Of a DNA stretch of 64,000 bases, positions 25,994 to 36,900 are shown piece by piece. Below the pieces are notes generated by a model that saw only the letters and a program-made list of their open reading frames with translations, was not told the origin of the DNA and did no database searches. How positions within the stretch are numbered: position 1 is the first letter of the stretch; each line of letters begins with the position of its first letter. The position numbers and the translations under genes were made by a program. The DNA lies in assembly GCF_014066305.1 (NCBI RefSeq), contig NW_023501113.1, positions 1-64,000 on the forward strand, in the 5' to 3' direction. This stretch comes from Letharia columbiana (lineage: Eukaryota; Ascomycota; Lecanoromycetes; Lecanorales; Parmeliaceae).

Positions 25994-27839
25994 AAAAGAT
26001 CGATATTAAAAGTTCTAGATAGCGCTAAAATACTTAATACTCTTAATATTCTTAATACTTCTATATAATTATATTTATTTAATAATAATACTTTATATAA
26101 TTACGTATATACTTATTAACTCATTCGACGAAGTTATATAATCGTATATTATCTCTCTTACGATCTTTTCTATACTTATTATTATCTTTAAGACATATTA
26201 TTTTTATAATATATCTCGATATTCGCTTTATTTACTTCTAAATTCTCTTTTAAATAAACTTATAATTTTAATAATATAATTACCGTCTTTCGACTTTCTT
26301 ATAAGTTCTTAATATATCTTTTCGAGTAATATAACGTTTTATTTATAATTAATAAAATTTAATTATATTAAGATTTAAAGAGTTATTATATTAGATTATT
26401 CTAACGATATTAAATAATATAAATATCGCTTCTTAATACTTTAATGCGTATATCGAGACTTTATCTTTTATAATTATTATATTAAGTCTTTCTTATTTAT
26501 ACTTCTAAGCGAACTTTAAAAGCTTTAAAATAAGAATCTATATCTAATAAAAAGAAGAAATATAAGAAATATAAAAATATATATCTTTTTCTAATAGCGA
26601 TATCAATTAATTCCCCTCTTTTTCCCCTTAATAATAACTTTTTTAATCTTAATAGTAAAGTTTTATACGAACTTCTTATTAGAAGAATTTCGAAGGTCTA
26701 TATATCTTATATCGATTTTAAGTTTCTAAGCTTATTTAACTTTAAGTTCTAGAGTAATATTAATTTTAGCGAGATTCTCGATATACTTCTTCTTTTTAGT
26801 AGTAATCTCGATTTTCTAGATATAGTAAGAACTCTTTTTATTATAGAAAAAATACTCTTAGAATATAAACTTTATAGCATCTACGAAACAACGTCGTATA
26901 TTAGATTTAACGAAGATCTCGTTAAATTAATACTATATACGTACTCTTTTTCGTCGAGAATTTAAGATTATATTAATCTTATTATTTTAAATTACTCTTT
27001 TTTAATCTTTTATAATCTAGTTCTTATATTATAAAGTAAATTAATAACGTACTTTTATTATAGCTTCTATAAGAGACGATTTTTTAATAATTTTATAGAC
27101 TCGAAAATTATTACGTTTAAATACTCGTAGTACTATTATAGATAAGATCTCTTATTTAATAGTAAGTATAAAAGAAGTCTTTTTATAACTATAGCGGTTT
27201 TTTTATATAATATCTAGAATTATACTCTTAAATATAAATATAATAATTAGAGAATATTTAAATCTAGACTTATCTATAATATATAATATTAAGAGCTTTT
27301 TAAATATAGTAAGATTATATCCTCTATTATAGACTTATTTCTAAAATCGATTAATAATTTAATAAGATATTTCGATAATTATAGTAATAATCTTAGTAGT
27401 AATCCTAGCCTCAGTTAAAGTAAGTACTTAAATTCGAGTTCTATTATTATAATTAATACTCTAAATATTAGATATATTAATGAAAAATAATTAAGATAGA
27501 GAATAATAAGAAGATTTCTATCTATTATATTATATAAACGAGATTTATATACTAGAAGTCTTTATACTCTTTCTCTATTCCTCTATACTATAACTAATAC
27601 TTTAATATTATTACTATTATATATTCTATTAATATCGCTATTATATATATACTTCGTATATATATACTTTATATATATATACTTCGTATATATATATAGC
27701 GTCGCTATTATATAGAGTACTAGTACTTATTAAAATAAAGAATAATAATGCTATTTATGAAATTTGAAAGTATATTAAGTACTTAGCTCTATCTAAACCC
27801 TTATCTTAGCATATCTAGAACTTTTAATATCGACCTTCG
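25994..27839. mobile_element. ~1.84-kb DNA element with inverted ends, nested in the gypsy LTR
   Basis: aagatcgatattaaaagttc followed by tagat at 25,996 is mirrored by its reverse complement ending at 27,837, giving inverted ends of about 28 bp. It lies inside the right LTR, whose two halves continue on each side when compared with the intact left LTR. TA borders both ends, and the length is close to that of Fot1/pogo-type Tc1-mariner elements. The superfamily call is inference only. Confidence 0.65.
26540..27490 (+). pseudogene. Stop-riddled remnant of a ~315-codon reading frame, unidentified
   Basis: One plus-strand frame inside the nested element stays readable for about 315 codons with only about ten stops, all TAA or TAG, far fewer than such AT-rich DNA would give by chance. 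Readable pieces include LYELLIRRISKVY, SSNLDFLDIVRTLFIIEKIL and SYIRFNEDLVKLILYTYSFS. I do not recognise a transposase catalytic triad or any family. It may be the element's own protein or captured sequence. Confidence 0.4.
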
Positions 27840-29362
27840 TAAACGTACGTAAGTTAAGTAACTTAGAGTTCTCTTACTTAGAACTCTTAAGCTTCTTTTC
27901 TAATTACGCTTAAGATAAATACGCTTAAGATAGATACGCTTAAGAAGAAGACGGAGTATATAGTAACTATAACTAAGGTCTCGGCGATTAATATTCTTAT
28001 TAATATATAGACGAATATACTATAAATTAAGAAGATCTTTACTACTATTAATATAAGACTATTTATTTTATAGAATTTATTATAGATTTAGCTAATCGCA
28101 TTTTTAGCTACTACTTATTAAAGATTATATATCTTACTATAAAGTCGATAGCTTCTTCTCTTTCGCTCTTAGTCTTCTCTCTTTTAATCTTCTAAAGAGA
28201 CTTTCGCGAGTCTATATCTATAGCGTCTTAATTATAAACTTAGAAATTATATAGCTTAATAAGAGGCCGATAGATTAATATATTCGATTTATTATTTACT
28301 ATAACCTTACTTTAAAAAGACTATTAAGTATAATTTATATTATAATACTTATTAGAGTAATCGACGAAGTATTAGTTATTCTTATTTCTATAGCGAGTAT
28401 TATAATACTATTAATAATTAAGTAGCTCTTTATTAAAGTTATTAATAGTTTAAAGTATATTCGCTTTAATTCTTACTCTATTTAATAATCTATTTATTTA
28501 AATAAGTCTATTAACTAATATAGATTCTTTTACTAACGTAGACGTAGGCCTAGATTTTCATAAAGACTTATTAACCTTAGCTGAGATCTCGATCTTTACA
28601 ATCAATTCAGGCTTCTAATTATCGGCTTTCTAAGTAATAACTTTAATAGTCTTATTTTATTTAATCTTAAAAAGATCGTCGATTAATTATAGAATTCGTA
28701 TAACTCTACTATAAATAGAATATATATTAATTATATAATTAACGAGTTTTCAGTTCTTAGAGTAATTATCTCTTTTCTTAATTATCTTAATAAGCGTTTA
28801 CTCGAATAATAATATACTAAATACGTTAAGTCTTTAAACTTCGAGGTTTATAGATTATTCTAGACGCTTATTAACTTATAAAGTAGCTAATAGATTTAAA
28901 GACGAGTTATTAATCTATTTCTTCGTCTTTAATTCCTTTATATTTAAAGTAATCGACTTATTCTAAATAACTCTTAATTAACGCTCTTTAATAAGATAAT
29001 ATCTAGCCTCCTCTTTATTATATTCGACTATCTCCGCCTTCTATTCTTTTTTCTATTATCGTTATTAAGCTTTAACTCTATCTACTACTATAGTCCGTTA
29101 AGCTTATATATCTTTTAGAGTTATATATTTATAGACGACTTTAATATAAGAATCTTTAAGTCTAAAAGCGAGGGTAGCTACGCTTCGCTAATTATTATTA
29201 AGGCTTAACTAGCTATTCTCAATAATCGCTTAAATATAAAAGAACGTCTTCTTAGATCTCTTAAATTATTTAATTAAAGAGGAGATCGATAGAGGAAAAA
29301 GGCTCTAACTACGTCGATTAGAAGATATTTCGAAATATTAAGATAAAACACCAAGAATCGGC

Positions 29363-29491
29363 TAAGCGAGATATATAGAAGCTTCTAAATATGATAAGAA
29401 AGATAATAGAATACGATATGGGAGAAGATTCATCTACTCAATACTACTTTTAGTGGGGTGTGTGTGAGAATCTCAGTGCTAAGTATTCTAA
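29363..29491 (-). repeat. Right terminal inverted repeat
   Basis: On the minus strand it begins ttagaatacttagcactgag. It is less mutated than the left arm (it keeps ctcacacacacc and cccatatcg) and marks the switch to GC-normal DNA. Confidence 0.85.
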
Positions 29492-31017
29492 AATATGAAT
29501 ACGCTAAAGGGAGGGCGATCTTCAGTGACTGCGCCCCTCCAGCTGCTGCCTGATTCCTACTTTTCAGCAACTGCCTTGTTCACCGCGACTGCGTTTGTTT
29601 TGGATTTGTTAGGTGTCAGGCAACATCAAGAAAGGGCAAGGCTTAGATGCTCACAGCCCCTGTTGTCCTGCTCTATTCCTGTCTCGTCGCATTTCAGACA
29701 CAAAGCTCACTTCAGTATGAAATGTTTCTTGGATCACTATAATAGCTCCATACGCTGTTGATTGTGGCAATCCTTCTCCAGGAATAGCTGACATAGCTTT
29801 TGGCATCTTGACTATACCAGAGATCCTTCTCTCCCTTGGAATGATTGGCAAATTCATCTTTGATCGAATTAAAGCCTCCGCAAAGGCCCCGCAGTAGAGG
29901 ACTCATGAATCATATCGTTATCATCACCGAAGCCGAATAAACGCCTGACTCCTCGAGCTTAGTAAGCCATAGTACTCATATCATGCAGAAGTCCGCCCCT
30001 TAATAGAGAACACCAATAGATCAAGCGATATCAGCTATATGAAATAAATGGGTTGGTGTCCTCATTTAGAGAAGGTTATAAGACGGTGAGTCATGACCTG
30101 CGTGTTGCATTTTTACTAGCGTCCCACGTTCGCCACAACCCGTAACACCAAACCGTCGTACGTCGCTTATTCAAACATCCTAATCAGCTCTACACCGAAA
30201 AACTCTGGCGTAAAATGATCGAGGTCGATAAGCTGTGTTCGACTTATGAATTAAATAGTAATCATTGCCAGGGTGAGTGGATTGAAAAAGAATTGGTTGA
30301 CTTTTGCTTTTTTACAGAATCTCGTAAGATCCGGGCATGCGCGACGACTTCTGTCAGACTCGGACAACAGATGTGCCGTAGTAGCACTGCCCCGATATAT
30401 ACAAGACTGAGATGCTCCTGGTCAGCGGTTGCTATGCTAGAATAGTATCCTCTGTATTGTGGAGTTGGACTGGTGGCGCGCAGATTGGAGGCGTGGAGCA
30501 CATACCTTGAAGAATATCCGGTATTGGGGACATATTGTATCGTAGTGGAGGGTATTCTTTCTCATACATCACCTCTCCCCCTAGATTCAAGGTCTATCCG
30601 TAGCTAAGCGAGCATTTTGTCCGGCTGTTGCGCCCCTCTCATTGTGAAATATTTATCAACAGCATGTACCTCTGACCAGCATATGTCGTCTTCAAAGGAG
30701 TTTTGAGCCTGTTGGAACCATTTGTTGCCCTTGTTGTTACTTCATTTTTGCCGTTGTAGGAGAGACGATTGTCCACCAGGGGTACTGATATATGTTCCGG
30801 GCGGACATGGCCGCTCATGAGACCAATCTGACAACACTGTGAGTGCATGTACTCATACTAGCCATAAATCGTCGTACTATCTAAGCGGGAGGGTTTGTTA
30901 CCAATATGATGCAAGAGACACGATGTTCTTATTCTCCAAGCGGGAGAAAATCTTCTGTCGGAGTCAATAGGACGCTGAGCAGATTTCGTTGGTTTTTTTC
31001 GAATTCCAAAAATTCCC
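29492..31017. other. GC-normal spacer, possible gene debris
   Basis: Composition is ordinary. On the minus strand, 29,651-29,906 has short frames in two phases that read as plausible protein (PGEGLPQSTAYGAIIVIQET, then FVSEMRRDR) and may be one decayed gene. On the plus strand, an ATG at 30,215 is followed by GTGAGT near 30,272 and TTTACAG near 30,317, which could be an intron, but the product would be short and unlike anything I know. A minus frame at 30,639-30,848 is likewise unidentified. None is firm enough to call. Confidence 0.4.
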
Positions 31018-32092
31018 TCATTTGATGCTATTTCCAAAATCGTTGCTGACAAATACAACGAGGACAGCTGCGTATCTATAACAGTATCTTCGTCAGCATG
31101 AGCTAGGTACAAAGCGACAGAAATTCAGCTTCGCAGTACTCACGCAGCTGTAGCCCCAAAGATCTCCGCTCTCCGCGCATTTGTTAGCAAGCCCACAACG
31201 AGAGCAAAGAGCGATATGAAGAGCACTATGAGTCCGACTCTTATATTGATGCTGCGGTCTGATACCAGGAGTAAGCATACTATGGCTCCAATCAGAAGTA
31301 TAGCGCTGAATAGTACTGATAGTACTGCGCCAGCTCTTTCAATGCGTCGTTGAGGGTAGTAAAAAATCTCCCTGTTAATGCCATAGGTGTCATCGCCACT
31401 TTCAGGTTGTTGCTTCTCCTTAATTGCCGTCAGCCTGGTGACTCGGTCTTTCATTTACAAATTTACCTTGAAGAACCAGCTAAAGTAGGATTGTAAGAAG
31501 ATATCAAGTCGGTCAGTCTCGACCGGAGCCAAGGCCACGAGATCTCGTTCGTCTGTGAATAGATTCTGATCTTGTCCCCACAGGACCGGGATAGTTTTCG
31601 AAATGAACCACTTCCTAAAACCCTTCAAAGTCCGAGATTTGGGAGGAGCTAGCGCGAGCACTCGATTTTCAAGCAACAAGGCTTCATCTAGGTCTATTAG
31701 CTATCGTGACTATCTATCGAACGTGTTTACATTTCATACGCACGATACTCTCTCAACTTCAGCCTGATCTTCTCTTGCAGACTTCTGTGTTGGCATGCTC
31801 TAGCGTTGTCAGGATCGGAATAGTGCGTCCAGTATCGCGCCGCCTTTTGCGCAAGCTCATCGTCAATGTGTTTGGCGTCTTCTCCGTCCAGCTGCTGGAG
31901 TTGTTCCTCTAATTCATGAAGCTCACTTTGCAGATAGAGCAGATTTCTCGCGCTCAGATGAGCATACTTGCGATAGATGGCTGCGTCAGCATCTCTTGCG
32001 ATGAAATAGGCAAATGAGGGGTATCCATCTAGCCTTGCTGGCCGAGCGAGGGAATTTGAAGGGTGTGCCAGCTCGAAAGCAGAAAGCGACAT
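31018..32092 (-). CDS. DUF6594 membrane protein, four exons, intact
   Basis: The minus strand gives a 302-residue protein from four exons: 32,092-31,744, 31,693-31,467, 31,418-31,144 and 31,075-31,018. Introns run GTGCGT..TAG (50 nt), GTAAAT..AAG (48 nt) and GTGAGT..TAG (68 nt), with CTAAT/CTGAC-like branch sites, and all frames join cleanly. The N-terminal half has the family features GYPSFAYFIARD, LSARNLLYLQSELHELEEQL and LREYH..EALLLENRVLAL. Next come LKGFRKWF and DLVALAPVETDRL. The C-terminus carries three hydrophobic spans at about residues 222-244, 251-270 and 281-294, with GLLTNARRAEIFGATAAYAA. Length and order match the DUF6594 family of fungal membrane proteins, whose function is unknown. 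The ATG at 32,092 is the first in frame. It is the best-preserved gene in the window. Confidence 0.85.
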
Positions 32093-32238
32093 GTGTCTTG
32101 TCAATATAGTTGATGGTATTAGCTAAAACAGGGTCTCTTCTTTCGCATAACGAAGTAAATGGTTGTATGTTTTGCAGAGAATATACAAACAAAATGCACT
32201 GATGCTGATGATGTGGCAATCGTTTTAGCGGCCCTTAC

Positions 32239-32334
32239 TCCTCTTTGCAAAACCATTTGCGGGAGCGCCCGTTTGGCAGCCACCCCACCAAATTTTCGCG
32301 GTGACCACCGCCAAATGTACGCAGAAGCCAAATT
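32239..32334 (+). repeat. ~80-bp dispersed repeat, inverted copy at 47,390
   Basis: ctctttgcaaaaccatttgc, ccaccaaattttcgc and ccaccgccaaatgtacgc reappear as reverse complement at 47,390-47,462. Neither copy is RIP-mutated. It lies just upstream of the DUF6594 start, so it could be a short transposon remnant or part of a promoter. Confidence 0.65.
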
Positions 32335-32470
32335 CGTGGTAGATAGCTGTAGGTTAGCTGTAGATTCGTCTAAATATGAAGCCGTGTATAGTCCAATTGC
32401 CGAAGAACTTGATGTAGCTTTTTTTAGACCTTCACAGCCACGCTGTCGCTGTCGCTATGCCACCGGGCAA

Positions 32471-32539
32471 ATTACCGAATCATACCCCGAAAGTATAAAT
32501 CCTTATCGAATCATACCCCTAATTACCGAATCATACCCC
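32471..32539 (+). repeat. cgaatcatacccc repeats, three copies
   Basis: attaccgaatcatacccc at 32,471, ccttatcgaatcatacccc at 32,501 and attaccgaatcatacccc at 32,522. RIP-mutated relatives (cttatcgaattatactt) occur at about 8,320-8,420 on the other strand and at 13,196-13,323. The island ends here. Confidence 0.75.
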
Positions 32540-32837
32540 TACATCAAATCACACTCAAATATAAGATATAATTTAATAATTTATTATTACTTAAGATATA
32601 ATTTAATAAGTTATTAAAGTAGTCTTAAATTATAAAGAAGATAATTCGCGATTTAGTCTATCTAATTATAGAAGTAAGAAATTTTCTTTAATTATATTTA
32701 ATAAGAATTCTATTAGTTTAAAAATACTAGATGAAAGTCGAGTAAGGGTAATTTAAACTTCTCGAAGATTAAATTATACTCTACGCTTTAAGATTTATAG
32801 AGTTTATATTAGCAGCGACTCTTATAAGAGCTTTACG

Positions 32838-33025
32838 AAGATTCTATAAAGGCTTTACGAAGGTAAATATTTAGATCTAAATAGGAGTATTCTGGCTGTA
32901 AAGCGTAGATACTATTATTAGTAACTTAGCTAAAAAAACTAATTTCGAGAATATCTATATTTAATAGTTAAAATACTTCTATTTAGATCTAAATATTTAC
33001 CCTTAAAGAATCTTCGTAGAGTTAC
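32838..33025. repeat. Imperfect inverted repeat around aaatatttagatctaaatag
   Basis: The left arm (gaagattctataaaggc.., then ggtaaatatttagatctaaa near 32,871) is answered by the reverse complement of about 32,975-33,025. The stretch 32,935-33,190 also resembles 12,925-13,180 (shared taatttcgaga..tatct and atatctagctatatctata), so the palindrome belongs to a dispersed element. Confidence 0.6.
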
Positions 33026-33644
33026 TACTAATAGTTTACTTCTCTAAAGACGCTTTTAGAGCTCTCTTAAATATTTAGATTATTCTATACTTTATACTAT
33101 AGATAAATACTTCTATTTAGATCTTTATAAGAGCTCTAAAGAAATAATTTCTAATAGATATCTAGCTATATCTATAAGTAAGTTACTTAAGTAAATACTT
33201 TTAAAATCTTAATTTATATTAAAAAAATATTAATAGCGAGATTATAAGATCGCGCTAGATTTATATAGAGGTTATACTAAAATAAAGCGCGACCTCATAG
33301 TAACCTCGCTATTACTATTATATCGTCGCTAGATCTCGCTATTATCGATAAGACTATTCGTATAATAGAGACTCTCCATCTTTTCGAGATATATAGAATA
33401 GAAAGAAGACTCGCCGCTATTAAAGCTAGGGATTTCTATAGAAAAGAGAACTTTATTAATAGTATTATCTATATAATCTAGTTTAATTCTCTTTACTTCG
33501 TCTCGCTAATATCTATAATCGAGCTATACTATATCTATCGTCGACGAACTTCTTTAAAGTTTCTTAAATCTCTTATTAATAAATAAACTCGGTTATTTAA
33601 CGTAATATCGTTACTTATTAGACGAAAATACGCTCTTTTATATC

Positions 33645-34808
33645 TATTAGAACTAGTATAAATATAATATTAATATAAATAAGATAGATAAAATAAGAAG
33701 ATTATCGAATTATATATATAAGAAGAAGATATAATATAATAGAAAATATCTTTATTAAGACTCGCTAGCTATAGAATTAAGAATTAAATAATATATTAAG
33801 AATACGCTTATAATATTACTTTTTCTCTCTTAATAGCTATAATCTCTATAGCTAATAGATCGAAGATATATATCTATTATTTACTCTATATCTTTAAATA
33901 TTTATAATTTATATAGACCTCGATTAAAGACGATTTATAGAGGTATAATAATATTATTCTATAGAGATTCTAAAGATATTAGCTATATCTTATCTGCGTA
34001 TTAATAAGATTTCTTAAGTTCTTCTTCTTATTATAGTTCTTTAATAGAATTAAAGAAAATTTAATATATATATTTATCTTTAATACTCGTTAATAGTCTA
34101 GTCTAAGAGCTTTACTATAGATTTATTCTATATCTTCTATACTCTTATTATTAAAAATTCATTTATTAAAAAAAAATTAAATATATTAAATATTATTTAA
34201 TAGTAGACTTTACTATATATATTATCGATATACTTAATAAAGAGATTAAATCGTAATTATATTATTAGATTTATTTTCGTCGCTATTATAGTAGGCTTAC
34301 TATAGATATAAGAGTATTTTAATAAGTTCTTTTCGATTCGCTAATTCTACGAATGGTCTAGCGATACTTTATTTCTTCTACTATCTAGAGATCGTTTCGT
34401 TATATTAAAACGAATTACTTATTTAGTAGACTAATCTAAGAATACGATATCTTAAGTTTCTATCTTAATCTTAATTAATTATAATATCTTAGTCTTAAGT
34501 TAATATCTTAATAAAGCCTTTATTAACGCGTTTATTTATTAACTATTTATTCGCTAATTCGAATAAGTATAAGTATACGTTAATTAGTCTATATATCTTT
34601 CTCTTTATTAAATATATAAAGAAGTTTTATTATAATATTAGAACTAGTATAAATACGATATTAGTAGAAATAAGATAGATAGAATAATAAGACTATTAAA
34701 CTATATATATAAAAAGAAGATATAATATAATAGAAGATATCTTCGCTAAAGCTCGCTAGTTATAAGACTAAGAGCTAAGTAATATATTAAGAATACGCTT
34801 ATAATAAT
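33645..34808. mobile_element. Miniature LTR-type element (two ~172-bp direct repeats)
   Basis: A segment starting tattagaactagtataaata and ending aatacgcttataata occurs at 33,645 to about 33,816 and 34,636 to about 34,808, 991 bases apart. Reversing RIP in thought gives TG..CA-like ends as in copia LTRs. The ~820-bp interior shows no coding sign, so this looks like a TRIM-type or internally deleted element. Both repeats carry many transitions. Confidence 0.6.
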
Positions 34809-34961
34809 ATTATTCTTCTAATTTATTATACTCGTCTCTAAATTATAGAATTTAATCTTAATCTTATCGAGTACTTTATAAATATTTAATATATACTTAT
34901 TAGAATCGTTAGATTTATCGTAGATATTCTTTATAACGTATTTTTTAATTATACTCTTATA

Positions 34962-36900
34962 AGTAAAGGCCTATGAATTAAATTCATAAAGTTGAATTTT
35001 TCTAAGTTAAATCGAATTTTAGCCCTAGCCCTAAGTCAAATCGAACTCTAATCGCTTACTGTGCGTTTTTAATCTATAAATAGGCAAATATGTATGGAGA
35101 GAGGCGCGCTAATGCCTAATTAGGCGTAATAATTACCTATAAAAAATAGAGAAAGGCTACGTCCTTATGGTAAGAAGTATCGAAATATCGGAAAGAAATG
35201 GAGATAACGTGCTAATTAGTGGTGTGAATCCCATAATATCTTCTGCCGCAGTGAAATCTTTCGAATAATGAAATAGCTGTAGATATCGGACGGTTTTAAT
35301 TCGTCCAAATATGTATCGTCCGATATTCCTCCTGTAGAGGCCCAATTGACTGTGATAGTAGATCTTTCTCTTGTGACGTTATTGCAGTGATGTATCATAT
35401 TAATGCAGTGGGGATGATAGGCTAAGTTGTAGTGGTGTTCTCCGCTTGCTGAGTGATGATTTGATGTGGAACCGTGGAGAGTATATGACGTGGGATCTTG
35501 GAGAGCTGAGCCGTGTTCTTGACGATGGTGGCCTTGTTGCCGCTTGGTTTCTCCGCAGTGTTCTCCGCATTTGCCTGTTGTAGTTTCTCCTCTTGCTCCT
35601 TAATGTAGTGGGGATGATAGGCCAAGTTGTAGTGGTGTTCTCCGCTTGCTGAGTGATGATTTGATGTGGAACGGCCAAGTTGCAGTGGTGTTCTCCGCTT
35701 GCTGAGTGATGATTTGATGTGGAACCGTGGAGAGCATATGACGTGGGATCTTGGAGAGCTGAGCCGTGTTCTTGACGATGGTGGCCTTGTTGCCGCTTGG
35801 TTTCTCCGCAGTGTTCTCCGTATTTGCCTGTTGTAGTTCCTCCTCTTGCTCCTCCTCTTGTAGAGTATTAGACTGAGTGGCTAGCTGAGTGGCTGATTGA
35901 GTGGATGACTGATATGACGTGGGATCTTGGAGAGCTAAGCCGTGTTCTTGACGATGGTGGCCTTGTTGCCGCTTGGTTTCTCCGCAGTGTTCTCCGCATT
36001 TGCCTGTTGTAGTTCCTCCTCTTGCTCCTTAATATAGTGGGGATGACAGGCCAAGTTATAGTGATGTTCTCCGCTTGCTGAGTAATGATTTGATGTGAAA
36101 CGGCTAAGTTGCAGTGATGTTCTCCGCTTGCTAAGTGATGATTTGATGTAAAACCGTGGAGAGTATATGACGTGGGATCTTGGAGAGCTGAGCCGTATTC
36201 TTAACGATGGTGGCCTTGTTGCCGCTTGATTTCTCCGCAGTGTTCTCCGCATTTGCCTATTATAGTTCCTCCTCTTACTCCTCAATGCAGTGGGGATAAC
36301 AGGCCAAGTTATAGTGGTGTTCTCCGCTTACTAAGTGATGATTTGATATAAAATCGTGGAGAGCATATAACGTGGGATCTTGGAGAGCTGAGCCTGTTCT
36401 TGATGCTGGGGGCCTTATTGTCGCTTAGTTTCTCCGCAGTGTTCTCCGTATTCGCCTACTATAGTGATTTCTCTTACACTGGCTGAGTAAATTAGTATAA
36501 GATCGTAAAGAGTAGGCCTATTATATCACTGCTGCTGATAACTATCTCCGTAATGTTCTCCGCAGTATTCTCCGCATTCGCCTGTTGTAGATCCTTCTCT
36601 TATTTAACTGAGTACGAGGATATCGAGGGTAAATGTATTCATATTGGTAGAATTAATAGAATTAATAGAATGATGAAAGAAGAATAATTACATAAATAGG
36701 TGGAAGGATTATCATCCGATCCCGGACGCGTTTAATATGACTACAATATTTGAATGTTAGTTTAACCTATCTACCGCTGGCTTAAGAGAAGTATATAGAG
36801 GAGGACGTATCCGTTCGGGCTCTTTTTAAGGGCCTTCTAACGCGTTTATAAGCAGTAGTAGATAGCTATTAAAATCGCTTACGGCCTCGATTATCAGCAG
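34962..36900 (-). mobile_element. Repeat family A, copy A3 (least mutated copy)
   Basis: Same order as A1/A2 but with CpA and TpG largely kept, so it is the best guide to the family. The minus strand has a repeated coding motif (LQQANAENTAEKPSGNKATI, then LSKIPRH and HQIITQQAENTTT) in units of about 200 bp, with starts near 35,401, 35,601, 36,029 and 36,281. Downstream, at about 35,400-35,160, are RRNIGRYIFGR and FHYSKDFTAAEDIMGF. Those frames still contain stops. The protein type is not recognised; a retrotransposon Gag-like product is only a guess. The right end (36,900) coincides with the truncated start of the next element. Confidence 0.7.

Larger units (their letters stand above)
18676..27904 (-). 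mobile_element. Ty3/gypsy LTR retrotransposon, RIP-degraded, with a nested insertion
   Basis: Two direct ~227-bp repeats (from 18,676 and from 25,828) frame an internal part whose minus strand carries a gypsy-type reverse transcriptase near 23.2-23.6 kb. The right repeat is split by another element. TACGCT stands immediately outside both ends (18,670-18,675 and 27,905-27,910), consistent with a target-site duplication of five or six bases. Gag and protease should lie at about 23.7-25.8 kb and integrase at about 19-22.7 kb on the minus strand, but I did not resolve them. Confidence 0.75.
25828..27904 (-). repeat. LTR (5' LTR of the minus-strand gypsy element), interrupted
   Basis: The first part, 25,828 to about 25,993, matches the left LTR through gctaagactt and on to tatatta. 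The rest (gtaagttaagtaac to cttcttttctaat, ending 27,904) resumes only after the 1.84-kb insertion. Confidence 0.75.
17043..29491. mobile_element. Large element bounded by 129-bp terminal inverted repeats
   Basis: The left end (17,043-17,170) and the reverse complement of the right end (29,363-29,491) match over 129 positions with one gap, and nearly all mismatches are C/T or G/A. Removing the inner retroelement (18,676-27,904) leaves about 3.2 kb, a plausible size for a DNA transposon. A TA lies near each end, compatible with but not proof of a TA target duplication. I could not identify its transposase in the RIP-mutated 17.2-18.6 kb or 27.9-29.3 kb segments, so the superfamily is open. Confidence 0.75.

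Noticed and set aside
30215..30445. Small two-exon plus-strand gene with a GTGAGT..TTTACAG intron
   Set aside because: The splice-like sites are tempting, but the product would be about 60 residues of no recognisable composition, and both strands are equally open.
35020..35040. Interstitial telomere repeat (tagccctagccctaag)
   Set aside because: Only about two degenerate units inside the repeated family A sequence. Other copies of the family lack it.
35400..36285. Minus-strand frames of 67-116 codons in copy A3 as host genes
   Set aside because: They are repeated units of a transposon-like family present in several RIP-mutated copies, so they are listed under the mobile element instead.
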